Notes under the pieces: generated by a model | The model's input: only the letters and a program-made list of their open reading frames with translations | The model's database searches: none | Told to the model about the DNA's origin: nothing | Made by a program: the position numbers and the translations under genes | NCBI RefSeq assembly: GCF_002117915.1 | Contig: NZ_BDJB01000008.1 | Location: forward strand, 124,001 to 188,000 | DNA from: Sphingomonas sp. TZW2008 | Lineage (GTDB): Bacteria > Pseudomonadota > Alphaproteobacteria > Sphingomonadales > Sphingomonadaceae | Length of the DNA stretch: 64,000 bases | Direction of reading: 5' to 3' | Part shown: one piece after another, positions 57,335 through 64,000 of the stretch | Layout: each line of letters starts with the position of its first letter | Position numbering within the stretch: the stretch's first letter is position 1

Positions 57335-57404
57335 GTGGGGAGCAGGCCCACGGCCGGCTCCCCACGATATAGTTTACCTGCGTGACGCTTCCAAGACGGA
57401 AGCG
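57335..57404. other. Two hairpins in the rpsG-fusA gap
   Basis: GTGGGGAGC (57335-57343) with GCTCCCCAC (57357-57365), and CGCTTCC (57386-57392) with GGAAGCG (57398-57404), are perfect inverted repeats without U tracts. They could adjust fusA expression or 3'-end stability of rpsG mRNA. Confidence 0.5.
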
Positions 57405-57411
57405 GGTGTCA

Positions 57412-57882
57412 CTACCAGCGATAGTGGCTGAAGGCGCGGTTCGCTTCGGCCATGCGGTGCGTATCCTCGCGCTTCTTCACCGCATTGCCGCGGTTGTTCG
57501 ATGCGTCGAGCAGCTCACCCGACAGACGCGCGTCCATCGTGTTCTCGCTGCGGCCGCGTGCGGCGGTGATCAGCCAGCGGATCGCCAGCGCCTGCGCGCG
57601 CTCGGGACGCACCTCAACCGGCACCTGGTAGGTCGCACCACCGACGCGGCGGCTGCGGACCTCGATGCCCGGCTTGATGTTGTTCAGCGCATCGTGGAAC
57701 ACGCCCAACGGCTCGCGCTTGGCACGCGCCTCGACCGTGGTCAGCGCGGAATAGACGATGCCCTCGGCGACGGACTTCTTGCCGTCCAGCATCACCGAGT
57801 TCATGAACTTCGACAGAACCTCATCCCCGTAGACGGGATCAGGCAGGATTTCCCGCTTTTCGGGACGACGACGACGAGCCAT
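57412..57882 (-). CDS. rpsG: Small ribosomal subunit protein uS7
   Basis: A 156-residue S7 that nucleates the 30S head. [40 protein letters not shown] and [20 protein letters not shown] are conserved. In E. coli S7 represses the str operon through the rpsL-rpsG gap. The gap here is 77 bases. Confidence 0.98.
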   Translation of the reverse strand: MARRRRPEKREILPDPVYGDEVLSKFMNSVMLDGKKSVAEGIVYSALTTVEARAKREPLGVFHDALNNIKPGIEVRSRRVGGATYQVPVEVRPERAQALAIRWLITAARGRSENTMDARLSGELLDASNNRGNAVKKREDTHRMAEANRAFSHYRW

Positions 57883-57959
57883 CTGGTATCTTCCTTCTAA
57901 ACTTCAGCCCTTGGTGGTCAGCAGCCGATCCGAGCATTTTCGCGGATCGGCGGACCGGC

Positions 57960-58331
57960 TTACTTCGGACGCTTCGCGCCGTACTTGGAGCGGGACTGCC
58001 TGCGATCCTTGACGCCCTGCGTGTCGAGCACGCCGCGCAGCACGTGGTAGCGCACGCCCGGAAGGTCGCGCACACGGCCACCGCGGATCAGCACCACCGA
58101 GTGCTCCTGCAGGTTGTGGCCCTCGCCCGGGATGTAGCTGATGACTTCGCGCTGATTGGTCAGGCGGACCTTGGCCACCTTGCGCAGCGCCGAGTTCGGC
58201 TTCTTCGGAGTCGTGGTGTAGACACGGGTGCACACGCCGCGCTTCTGCGGGTTCTGCTCCATCGCAGGGACCTTCGACTTGGCCTTCTGCGGATCGCGGC
58301 CCTTGCGGACCAGCTGGTTAATCGTCGGCAT
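57960..58331 (-). CDS. rpsL: Small ribosomal subunit protein uS12, Arg at position 88
   Basis: A 123-residue S12 of the decoding centre. [20 protein letters not shown] opens at ATG 58331. K43 in [13 protein letters not shown] is kept, but the second drug-critical site reads [14 protein letters not shown] with Arg88 (codon CGC at 58068-58070), where E. coli has Lys88. Changes of this Lys to Arg give streptomycin resistance in E. coli and Mycobacterium tuberculosis. It is first in the cluster, with a promoter and a leader hairpin upstream. Confidence 0.98.
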   Translation of the reverse strand: MPTINQLVRKGRDPQKAKSKVPAMEQNPQKRGVCTRVYTTTPKKPNSALRKVAKVRLTNQREVISYIPGEGHNLQEHSVVLIRGGRVRDLPGVRYHVLRGVLDTQGVKDRRQSRSKYGAKRPK

Positions 58332-58390
58332 TGAAGCCTTCACCTTTCATTAGGTTACTTTGCTGGAGCCATAACAGCACTTGGAATACG

Positions 58391-58431
58391 AAAAGGACCA
58401 AGGAGCGATCGCGCGCGACCTCCCGGTCCTT
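58391..58431 (-). terminator. Attenuator-like hairpin in the rpsL leader
   Basis: On the minus strand AAGGACC pairs with GGTCCTT (58425-58431 with 58393-58399), with inner GGAG/CTCC pairing, and is followed by TTTTCG. It lies about 60 bp after the promoter and 60 bp before rpsL. That position suits transcription attenuation of the whole str unit. Confidence 0.6.
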
Positions 58432-58492
58432 CTAGCATCCAGCAATGTTCAAGCTTGCCCGCGACCGGGCGGACCGGGTGCGAACCGGCGCG

Positions 58493-58521
58493 CCTATACG
58501 CCTCGACTCCCCACTGGTCAA
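58493..58521 (-). promoter_or_regulatory. Sigma70-like promoter of the str unit (rpsL-rpsG-fusA-tuf)
   Basis: On the minus strand TTGACC (complement of 58516-58521), 17-bp spacer, TATAGG (58493-58498): 5 of 6 and 4 of 6 to consensus. It lies 162 bp before the rpsL ATG in the 242-bp gap to the divergent membrane-protein gene. Confidence 0.75.
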
Positions 58522-58573
58522 TGCCGCCGCCTCTTAACGGCACGGCAAGCACAACGGCCGCATTGCGTACCCT

Positions 58574-59581
58574 ATGGCCACGCGACCGCCTCTCGCCCCG
58601 AGCTTCCCGGCTGCCCTTGTGTTAGCGGCCTGGCTGCTGGTGCAGACGAACGCGGCTGAATACGGCCGCCATACCGGGGCGGCGATTTTATCGATCGCAG
58701 CGGTCGTGTCCATCTTGGCGGCGTTCGTGCACCTGACGCGCGTCCTCACCGCTCGCGAACGCACCGTCCCGCCGGCCCATCGCGCCGCGCCGAGCGCGCT
58801 GTTCCTGTCCATCCCAGGCATGCTGGCGGCCTATCTCACGGCGGCCGGCTGGCTGGATGGCGCCGATGTCGTGTCCGTGGCGATGGGCTTGATGGCGCTC
58901 GCGGCAGGCGTCGATCGTCGGCACCGGGCGATGCTCGTTTGGCTCGGTCTAGCCGTCGTGGTGAAGCCCGATGCGCTGGTGATCGCTCCCTTCGTCCTGG
59001 CGCTGCTGATTCGCCAACGCGTGCCGATCCGCGAATGGCCGATCTCCGTGGTGATCTGGCTTGCGGCACGATCGATTACAGTTGCGCCGTCGGCAGACCC
59101 GTCAGGGCATCCGATCAGAGCGCTACCGACTCCCAACCTTTCCGCGATCGTCGATCTGCTACCGCCACAAGCGGCCGTCCCGCTTACCGCGATGGCGATG
59201 GTGGCGGCCATCGGTTTGGCGTCCGCTTATATAGCGCGCACCACCGTCGCCGCGCTCTCCACGCGGTCGCTCACCGAGTGCGCCGCGCTGTCTCCACTGA
59301 TCGTCGCCGAGCTGCTGCCTGGCACCCCCCGCAGCGCCTTCCTCCTTGCGGGCCTCGTTGCCCTAGCGATCGCGGCCGCGTGGCCAGACCGGCGAAGCAC
59401 CGCGACGGCGGCGGTGTTGCTGGCGGGGTCGGCGCTATCGGGGGCCAGCACCGCCCTAGATCAACCTGCGCTCGCCGCACTCGGCGCGATCTGCGTTCTG
59501 TCCGCTGCGATCGCTCTCGCCCGGCCGCTGCGCGACGCACCCGCGAACGACAATTGGTATGCTGCCCGCCTCCCCGCGTAG
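58574..59581 (+). CDS. Polytopic membrane protein of unknown function
   Basis: A 335-residue hydrophobic protein with about eight to ten membrane segments and few charged loops. I recognise no family. WLAVVVKPDALVIAPFVLAL-type text (LGLAVVVKPDALVIAPF) with an Asp-Pro in a membrane-near loop resembles glycosyltransferase-39/mannosyl-like multipass proteins, but the catalytic DE motif near the N-terminus is missing. Divergent from rpsL and convergent with the hydrolase gene, six bases away. Codon use matches its neighbours. Confidence 0.65.
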   Translation: MATRPPLAPSFPAALVLAAWLLVQTNAAEYGRHTGAAILSIAAVVSILAAFVHLTRVLTARERTVPPAHRAAPSALFLSIPGMLAAYLTAAGWLDGADVVSVAMGLMALAAGVDRRHRAMLVWLGLAVVVKPDALVIAPFVLALLIRQRVPIREWPISVVIWLAARSITVAPSADPSGHPIRALPTPNLSAIVDLLPPQAAVPLTAMAMVAAIGLASAYIARTTVAALSTRSLTECAALSPLIVAELLPGTPRSAFLLAGLVALAIAAAWPDRRSTATAAVLLAGSALSGASTALDQPALAALGAICVLSAAIALARPLRDAPANDNWYAARLPA

Positions 59582-59587
59582 CGCGGC

Positions 59588-60649
59588 TCAGCGGATCGTC
59601 GTTAGCAACGTCTGTTCGAAGCGCGCGGGATCCTCGATCTGCGGTGAGTGACCCAGCCCGTCGAGCCGGACCAGCGTCCCCTTGGGCATCTTGCGCACCG
59701 CGTCGGGCGCGACCAGCGGGATGGCGCGAAGGAACTGGCGCAGCGACGCGGGAACCTGCTGGCGCCCGAACGCCGTCTTGTCGAGCGTCCCCACGATCAC
59801 CGTCGTTGGCGCCTTCAGCCGGTACAGCTCGTGCGCGACAGGCTGCGTCTTGATCATCTCGCTCGTCTTGGCCTGCGCGAGCGCAACGGTGTCGCGTCCC
59901 TGCCCGGCGTACATGCCGGCCGCCATCCACACCCAACGATCGTACGACGGCTTCCACGTGCCGTGGTAGTAATTTTCCTGCTGATACGCCTTGATCGACG
60001 CGTAATTCGTCTTCTTCTCCCCCGCCCACAACGTATCGACGTCCAGATACGGCAGGCCCTCCTCCGATCGATCGACGAGCCCGAGTGGATTGACGAGCAC
60101 GAGCCGGTCAACCGCCTCCGGGAACATGATCGCGTAGCGCATCGCGAGCATGCCGCCCATCGAGTGGCCGACCATTGTCGCACGCGTAACGCCGCGCGAG
60201 GCGAGCAGTCGCCGCGTGTTGTTCGCCAGCATCTCGAAACTATATTGCGCGGCACGCGGCTTGGACGATTTGCAGAAGCCAATCTGATCGGGGACGATCA
60301 CGCGATAACCTGCCTGCGCCAGCGCACGCGTACTCGACTCCCACGTCGCGCCGCAGAAATTCTTGCCATGCATCAGCACCACGGTGCGCCCGTTGGGGCG
60401 CGGCGCGGCGATATCCATGAAGCTCATCTTTGCTGGTTGGCCGATGGCATCGAACGTCATCGTCTGGACGGGCCACGGATAGGTGAACCGTTCGAGGTTC
60501 GGCCCGAAATCGGGACCGGCGCCATATTGCTGCGCCGCCGCCGCACCACCGGCCGCCAGCGCCAATGCCACCAAACCCGCCGCCTGTCCTATCACCGCCG
60601 CACCTTCCGCTATCGTAACGATCAGGCCGCGCGTTAACCCTGAAGGCAC
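59588..60649 (-). CDS. Exported alpha/beta-hydrolase
   Basis: A protein of about 353 residues with a GTG start at 60649 that is not certain. A hydrophobic export segment (AGLVALALAAGGAAAAQ) is followed by an alpha/beta-hydrolase fold. TVVLMHGKNFCGATWE is the oxyanion loop, MVGHSMGGMLAMRYA holds the nucleophile Ser, GTLDKTAFG the likely Asp and DGLGHSPQIEDP the catalytic His. Similar proteins in sphingomonads are annotated only as alpha/beta hydrolases. The substrate is not deducible. Confidence 0.85.
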   Translation of the reverse strand: MPSGLTRGLIVTIAEGAAVIGQAAGLVALALAAGGAAAAQQYGAGPDFGPNLERFTYPWPVQTMTFDAIGQPAKMSFMDIAAPRPNGRTVVLMHGKNFCGATWESSTRALAQAGYRVIVPDQIGFCKSSKPRAAQYSFEMLANNTRRLLASRGVTRATMVGHSMGGMLAMRYAIMFPEAVDRLVLVNPLGLVDRSEEGLPYLDVDTLWAGEKKTNYASIKAYQQENYYHGTWKPSYDRWVWMAAGMYAGQGRDTVALAQAKTSEMIKTQPVAHELYRLKAPTTVIVGTLDKTAFGRQQVPASLRQFLRAIPLVAPDAVRKMPKGTLVRLDGLGHSPQIEDPARFEQTLLTTIR

Positions 60650-60656
60650 CGAATTG

Positions 60657-61010
60657 CTATTCTTTCAGCGGATCGTGCCCCCAATTCATCAGCGAGTAGC
60701 GCCAGTCGCTATGCTCCTTGTCCTTCGACGGCCCGCCCTGCGCGAGATGCCGGTGAACGTAGCTGACGACCTTCTTCATATGCGCATAATCGTCGTCGGT
60801 GAGATCCGCCTTCTTCTTGCGCTTGATCTCCACGATGCGGCGGCCCGACGCATGACCGACGCTTTCGCCGCCCGACTTACCATCCTCGCCTTTCCAGCCG
60901 ACACGCTTCGAATCATCGCTGTCGAGGAACTTCTCGAGCGTTGCTGGCGCCATGTTCACTGCGCCCTTGAAGTCCTCGTAGATCTGGTCCTTGTCGCCGC
61001 TGTCGGCCAT
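60657..61010 (-). CDS. DUF3140 family protein
   Basis: A 117-residue charged protein. ATG 61010 is chosen because AAGGAG stands eight bases before it; an ATG seven codons upstream has no such site. IYEDFKGAVNMAPATLEKFL, SVGHASGRRIVEIKRKKKAD and DDYAHMKKVVSYVHRHLAQG are the DUF3140 hallmarks. The Lys/Arg-rich middle suggests nucleic-acid binding. Function not known. Seven bases upstream of the hydrolase gene in the same direction. Confidence 0.85.
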   Translation of the reverse strand: MADSGDKDQIYEDFKGAVNMAPATLEKFLDSDDSKRVGWKGEDGKSGGESVGHASGRRIVEIKRKKKADLTDDDYAHMKKVVSYVHRHLAQGGPSKDKEHSDWRYSLMNWGHDPLKE

Positions 61011-61155
61011 TGGTGTGTCTCCTTGCGACATCAACCGATCATCTCGTCGCAGGTTCAGGTGGCGCGGTAGGACGTCGCAAGAAATTACAGCGTCGGCGAG
61101 ATACGCTCTGGTCCATGGCGGCAATACGTATGCATGTTTGACGGCCGCACTACCC

Positions 61156-61911
61156 TCAGGCCGCGCGCAATCTCCACCGGCTCAGCGCCTCGTAATCGTC
61201 GCGGCAGGCGTCGGCGACGCGCGCCAGCGCGTCGGGCAAGCTGACGGTCTCCTGCTCGGCGCTGCCGAACCCGGTCGACGCCTCGACGCGGCCATACCAG
61301 TGCGCTGCCCAGACGCCATCGTCGGGATGCCGCCCCGCCGGCCACGCGAGCATCGCCTCGTCCCAGTCGATCCCTAGCGCGTCGCACAGGCGGCGTAGCG
61401 TACCGGCAGGATCGTTGAGCACGTCAGCCGAGTCGATCACCGGCGGCGCGCTGCCAATCCGGTCGGCCTCGCGATCGAAGAACGCGCGCTGTGCGGCGAC
61501 GCCGAGATCCGCCGGCGTCACGCTCTCGCGCTTCGCGGCGTAGGACGCAGCCATGCGCGCCGGATCGCGGATTAGGAACGCGTGCACGGCCCCGCGCAGA
61601 TCGTCGGGCGCGATCGGCCCGACCATGTGGTGCGGCATGTGCTTCTGGTACCACACCATAGCGTTGCCGGGTGCCGGCCCGGCCAGCGTATCGGCGACCG
61701 AGCGCCAGTCGCAATCCATGCTCGCGATCACCGCGTCGCGCATCGGATGATCGGCGCCGCTCTCACGCAGGAAACAGCCGTAGAACGGCTCGTCGCTCAC
61801 CGCGCAGTCGGCGCGCGACGAGAAGCTGCGCATCATCGCGGTCGAGATGTTGCGTGGGCCGGACCACATCGCAATGCGGCGCGGCGCAGCGCCGTCGGAA
61901 GGCTTGCTCAT
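61156..61911 (-). CDS. Sulfotransferase-like P-loop protein
   Basis: A 251-residue protein beginning RRIAMWSGPRNISTAMMRSF, a PAPS-type 5'-phosphosulfate loop. HAFLIRDPARMAASYAAKRE is a 3'-phosphate-binding-like R-D-P...S motif. These mark the sulfotransferase superfamily. ATG 61911 overlaps the aminotransferase stop (ATGA). The two are thus expressed together, and the tight link suggests they act on one substrate. I cannot name it. Confidence 0.8.
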   Translation of the reverse strand: MSKPSDGAAPRRIAMWSGPRNISTAMMRSFSSRADCAVSDEPFYGCFLRESGADHPMRDAVIASMDCDWRSVADTLAGPAPGNAMVWYQKHMPHHMVGPIAPDDLRGAVHAFLIRDPARMAASYAAKRESVTPADLGVAAQRAFFDREADRIGSAPPVIDSADVLNDPAGTLRRLCDALGIDWDEAMLAWPAGRHPDDGVWAAHWYGRVEASTGFGSAEQETVSLPDALARVADACRDDYEALSRWRLRAA

Positions 61912-62828
61912 CCCAGTTCGCGCTCCACCGCCTCGCGATACAGTCCCTGCAGCCGCTCGACCATCGGGCCGCGCTCGGTGCCGATCACTCGCCCGTCGAT
62001 CATGCCGATCGGAGCGAGCCCGGCGAATGTCCCCGTCGTGAACGCCTCGTCCGCGCCGTAGACGTCGGTCAGCGAGAAATTGCGCTCGTAGGTCGGAATG
62101 CCCGCCGCGCGCGCCGTCTCGACGACGATCCGGCGCGTGATCCCGTCGAGGCAATAGTCGCCGGTCGACGTCCAGACCTCGCCGTTGCGAACGATGAAGA
62201 AATGCGTCGAATTGCACGTCGCGACGAAGCCGTGTGGGTCCAGCATCAGCGCCTCGTCCGCCCCCGCCTGCGCCGCCTGAATGCACGCGGTGATGCAGTT
62301 CAGCTTGGAATGTGAATTGAGCTTGGGATCCTGCACGTCGGGGTAGCCGCGGCGGACGTGCACCGTGAACAGGTTGAGCATCCGCGTTGCGGTGCCCGCC
62401 GCCGGGCTCTTCCACTCCGGGATCAGCACGATGGTTGCCGGCGAGATCACCACCCGCGGGTCTTGATAGGGGGTGGAGCGGATGCCGCGCGTCACCATCA
62501 GGCGGATGTGCACCCCATCGCCGCCCATGTCGTTGGCGTCGAGCACCCGCCGCAGCCGCGCGACAAGCTCCGCGCGGGTGATGCCGATGTCGAGCATGAT
62601 CGCCTTGGCCCCCTGCCACAGCCGGTCGAGATGGCGGTCGAGGAAGGCTATCTTGCCGCCGTAGACGCGCAGCCCCTCCCACACGCCGTCGCCGAGCATG
62701 AAGCCCGAGTCGAACACTGACACCTTCGCCTCAGGGCGGCGAAACAGCTCGCCATTGACGTCGATCAGCACATCGTCGTTGCGCGGATCGGGGGTGAAGA
62801 CGTGGGTGCCGGTGGCGTGATCGGTCAT
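61908..62828 (-). CDS. Class IV (branched-chain/D-amino-acid type) aminotransferase
   Basis: A 306-residue PLP enzyme. VSVFDSGFMLGDGVWEGLRV, the PLP Lys in DPKLNSHSKLNCI, and TCNSTHFFIVRNGEVWTS followed by CLDGITRRIVVE are the class IV hallmarks. The sequence does not by itself separate a BCAT (IlvE) from a D-amino acid transaminase or ADC lyase. The loop around the active site resembles D-amino-acid-type members. Cotranscribed with the sulfotransferase-like gene. Confidence 0.88.
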   Translation of the reverse strand: MTDHATGTHVFTPDPRNDDVLIDVNGELFRRPEAKVSVFDSGFMLGDGVWEGLRVYGGKIAFLDRHLDRLWQGAKAIMLDIGITRAELVARLRRVLDANDMGGDGVHIRLMVTRGIRSTPYQDPRVVISPATIVLIPEWKSPAAGTATRMLNLFTVHVRRGYPDVQDPKLNSHSKLNCITACIQAAQAGADEALMLDPHGFVATCNSTHFFIVRNGEVWTSTGDYCLDGITRRIVVETARAAGIPTYERNFSLTDVYGADEAFTTGTFAGLAPIGMIDGRVIGTERGPMVERLQGLYREAVERELG

Positions 62829-62924
62829 CGCAATCTCCTGATATGGCGTTGCGCCACGGCTGCGGGCGTCAATGAGGACTTGATCCGGCGCCGATGCCGA
62901 TACTGGATCGATCGGCGTCTGCGC

Positions 62925-64000
62925 TCAGATATGCAGCGGCCGGCCGTAGGCAGATAGCACCGCCTCGTGCATCGTCTCGCTGATCGTTGGATGCGGGAAG
63001 ACGGTGCCCATCAGCTCGGCCTCGGTCGTCTCAAGCGTCTTGCCGATCGTATAGCCCTGGATAAGCTCGGTCACCTCGGCGCCGATCATGTGCGCGCCGA
63101 GCAGCTCGCCTGTCGCAGCGTCGAACACCGTCTTGACGAAGCCCTCGGGCTCGCCGAGCGCGATCGCCTTGCCGTTGCCGATGAAGGGGAAGTTGCCAAC
63201 CTTCACCTCGTAGCCGGCTTCCTTCGCCTTCGCCTCGGTCAGGCCGACGCTGGCGATCTGCGGGCGGCAATAGGTGCAGCCGGGAATGTTGCGCGGGTCC
63301 ATCGCGTGCGGATGCCCGCCCGCGATCGCCTCGGCAGCGATCACGCCCTCGTGCATCGCCTTGTGCGCGAGCCACGGCGGCGCCGTTATGTCGCCGATCG
63401 CCCATACGCCCTCCACGTTGGTCCGGCAGGCGGCATCGGCCTTGACGAACCCGCGCTCGTCCATCGCGACGCCGAGCTCTTCGAGCCCGATCTCCGCCGT
63501 ATTCGGGACGATCCCAACCGCGACGATGACGTGGCTGAATTCGGCCTTGGTCTCCTTGCCGGCCTTGTCCTTCAGCATCGCGGTCACGCCCTTCGCGCCG
63601 ACGTCGAGCGCTCCGACACCGGCCGAGGTCATGATCGTCATGCCCTGTTTCTTCAGCGCCTTCTCGAGGTGGGCGGAAACGTCCACATCCTCCACCGGCA
63701 CCAGCCGATCGAGCATCTCGACAACGGTAACTTCGGCCCCCATGTCGTTGTAGAAGCTCGCGAATTCGATCCCGATCGCGCCCGATCCGATCACCAGCAG
63801 CTTGGTCGGCATCTCAGGCGGGGTCATCGCATGGCGATACGTCCAGATGCGCTTGCCGTCAGCCTTGGCGAACGGCAGATCGCGCGCCCGCGCACCGGTG
63901 GCGACGATGATGTTGTTGTACTGAAGCTCGCTCGCCTTCCCGTCCTTGTCGGTGACGCTCAGCTTGCCCTTACCGGTCAGCCTGCCCTCGCCCATGTGCA
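62925..64000 (-). CDS. lpdA: Dihydrolipoamide dehydrogenase, C-terminal part (window edge)
   Basis: About 358 residues are visible; the N-terminal FAD and redox-active Cys region lies beyond 64000. The NAD-binding motif LLVIGSGAIGIEFASFYNDM, the FAD-binding VWAIGDITAPPWLAHKAMHE, and the interface-domain catalytic pair HPTISETMHEAVLSAYGRP (His-Glu) identify an E3 subunit of 2-oxo acid dehydrogenase complexes. The ATG at 63995 is internal, because the family extends about 110 residues upstream. Confidence 0.95.
   Translation of the reverse strand, partial: HMGEGRLTGKGKLSVTDKDGKASELQYNNIIVATGARARDLPFAKADGKRIWTYRHAMTPPEMPTKLLVIGSGAIGIEFASFYNDMGAEVTVVEMLDRLVPVEDVDVSAHLEKALKKQGMTIMTSAGVGALDVGAKGVTAMLKDKAGKETKAEFSHVIVAVGIVPNTAEIGLEELGVAMDERGFVKADAACRTNVEGVWAIGDITAPPWLAHKAMHEGVIAAEAIAGGHPHAMDPRNIPGCTYCRPQIASVGLTEAKAKEAGYEVKVGNFPFIGNGKAIALGEPEGFVKTVFDAATGELLGAHMIGAEVTELIQGYTIGKTLETTEAELMGTVFPHPTISETMHEAVLSAYGRPLHI

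Noticed and set aside
61912-62682. Long N-terminal extension of the sulfotransferase-like frame through the aminotransferase gene
   Set aside because: The extension is an out-of-frame reading of the aminotransferase. The ATG at 61911 matches the family start and overlaps the upstream stop.

Overview
This is a GC-rich, densely coded, bacterial chromosomal backbone segment with no phage, IS, CRISPR or integron signal. The protein set points to an alphaproteobacterium of the Sphingomonadales (Sphingomonas-like). The grounds are a heme A synthase of the alphaproteobacterial type, a fused ThiS-ThiG, extended ribosomal proteins S9 and S5, a WalW-type polysaccharide deacetylase, and the str-S10-spc-alpha ribosomal supercluster with tuf joined to rpsJ and adk placed between secY and rpsM. 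This assignment rests on recognising families, not on a database search.

Layout. 1-9.6 kb: tail of a methyltransferase, a MerC-domain protein, ctaA, rplM-rpsI with a clear terminator, a membrane-anchored aspartic protease, a modABC molybdate transporter downstream of ettA, an M28 peptidase and a small heptad-repeat lipoprotein. 9.65-9.86 kb: two tRNA genes (CAT, probably Ile2; and Pro-TGG). 9.9-13.3 kb: WalW-like deacetylase and a histidine-kinase-like protein, divergent from an Lrp/AsnC regulator. 13.3-17.5 kb: phosphate transporter with its PhoU-like partner, and an LpoA-like lipoprotein divergent from rsmI-yraN. 17.6-29.5 kb: gshB, dedA, thiSG, aroQ-accB-accC (fatty-acid entry), a membrane protein, an ArsC-like reductase, a phospholipase D-like protein, purL, a DUF418 protein and the iron-storage pair bfd-bfr. 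29.6-38.3 kb, all on the minus strand: Hpt, der-bamB-yfgM-like, panB, a small membrane protein, an ArsC-family reductase, a GNAT gene broken by an in-frame amber codon, a B3-type metallo-beta-lactamase and guaA.

38.35-58.33 kb, minus strand: the ribosomal supercluster, transcribed as rpsL-rpsG-fusA-tuf-rpsJ-rplC-rplD-rplW-rplB-rpsS-rplV-rpsC-rplP-rpmC-rpsQ-rplN-rplX-rplE-rpsN-rpsH-rplF-rplR-rpsE-rpmD-rplO-secY-adk-rpsM-rpsK-rpoA-rplQ. Good sigma70-like promoters lie before rpsL and before rpsM. Several terminator-like hairpins and widened structured spacers divide the cluster, which suggests several regulated transcription units and not one uniform message. 58.5-64 kb: a membrane protein, a secreted alpha/beta hydrolase, a DUF3140 protein, a sulfotransferase-like protein paired with a class IV aminotransferase, and the C-terminal part of dihydrolipoamide dehydrogenase running off the window.

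I found no convincing new defence or mobile system. The most informative observations are regulatory or evolutionary: Arg at S12 position 88 (a classic streptomycin-resistance residue), tandem dyads before bfd, a Zur-like dyad before the merC-like gene, a structured rpsJ-rplC spacer, terminator-like punctuation of the ribosomal cluster, a histidine kinase with an eroded ATP-binding domain, three essential-type genes with TTG starts, and an amber-interrupted acetyltransferase.
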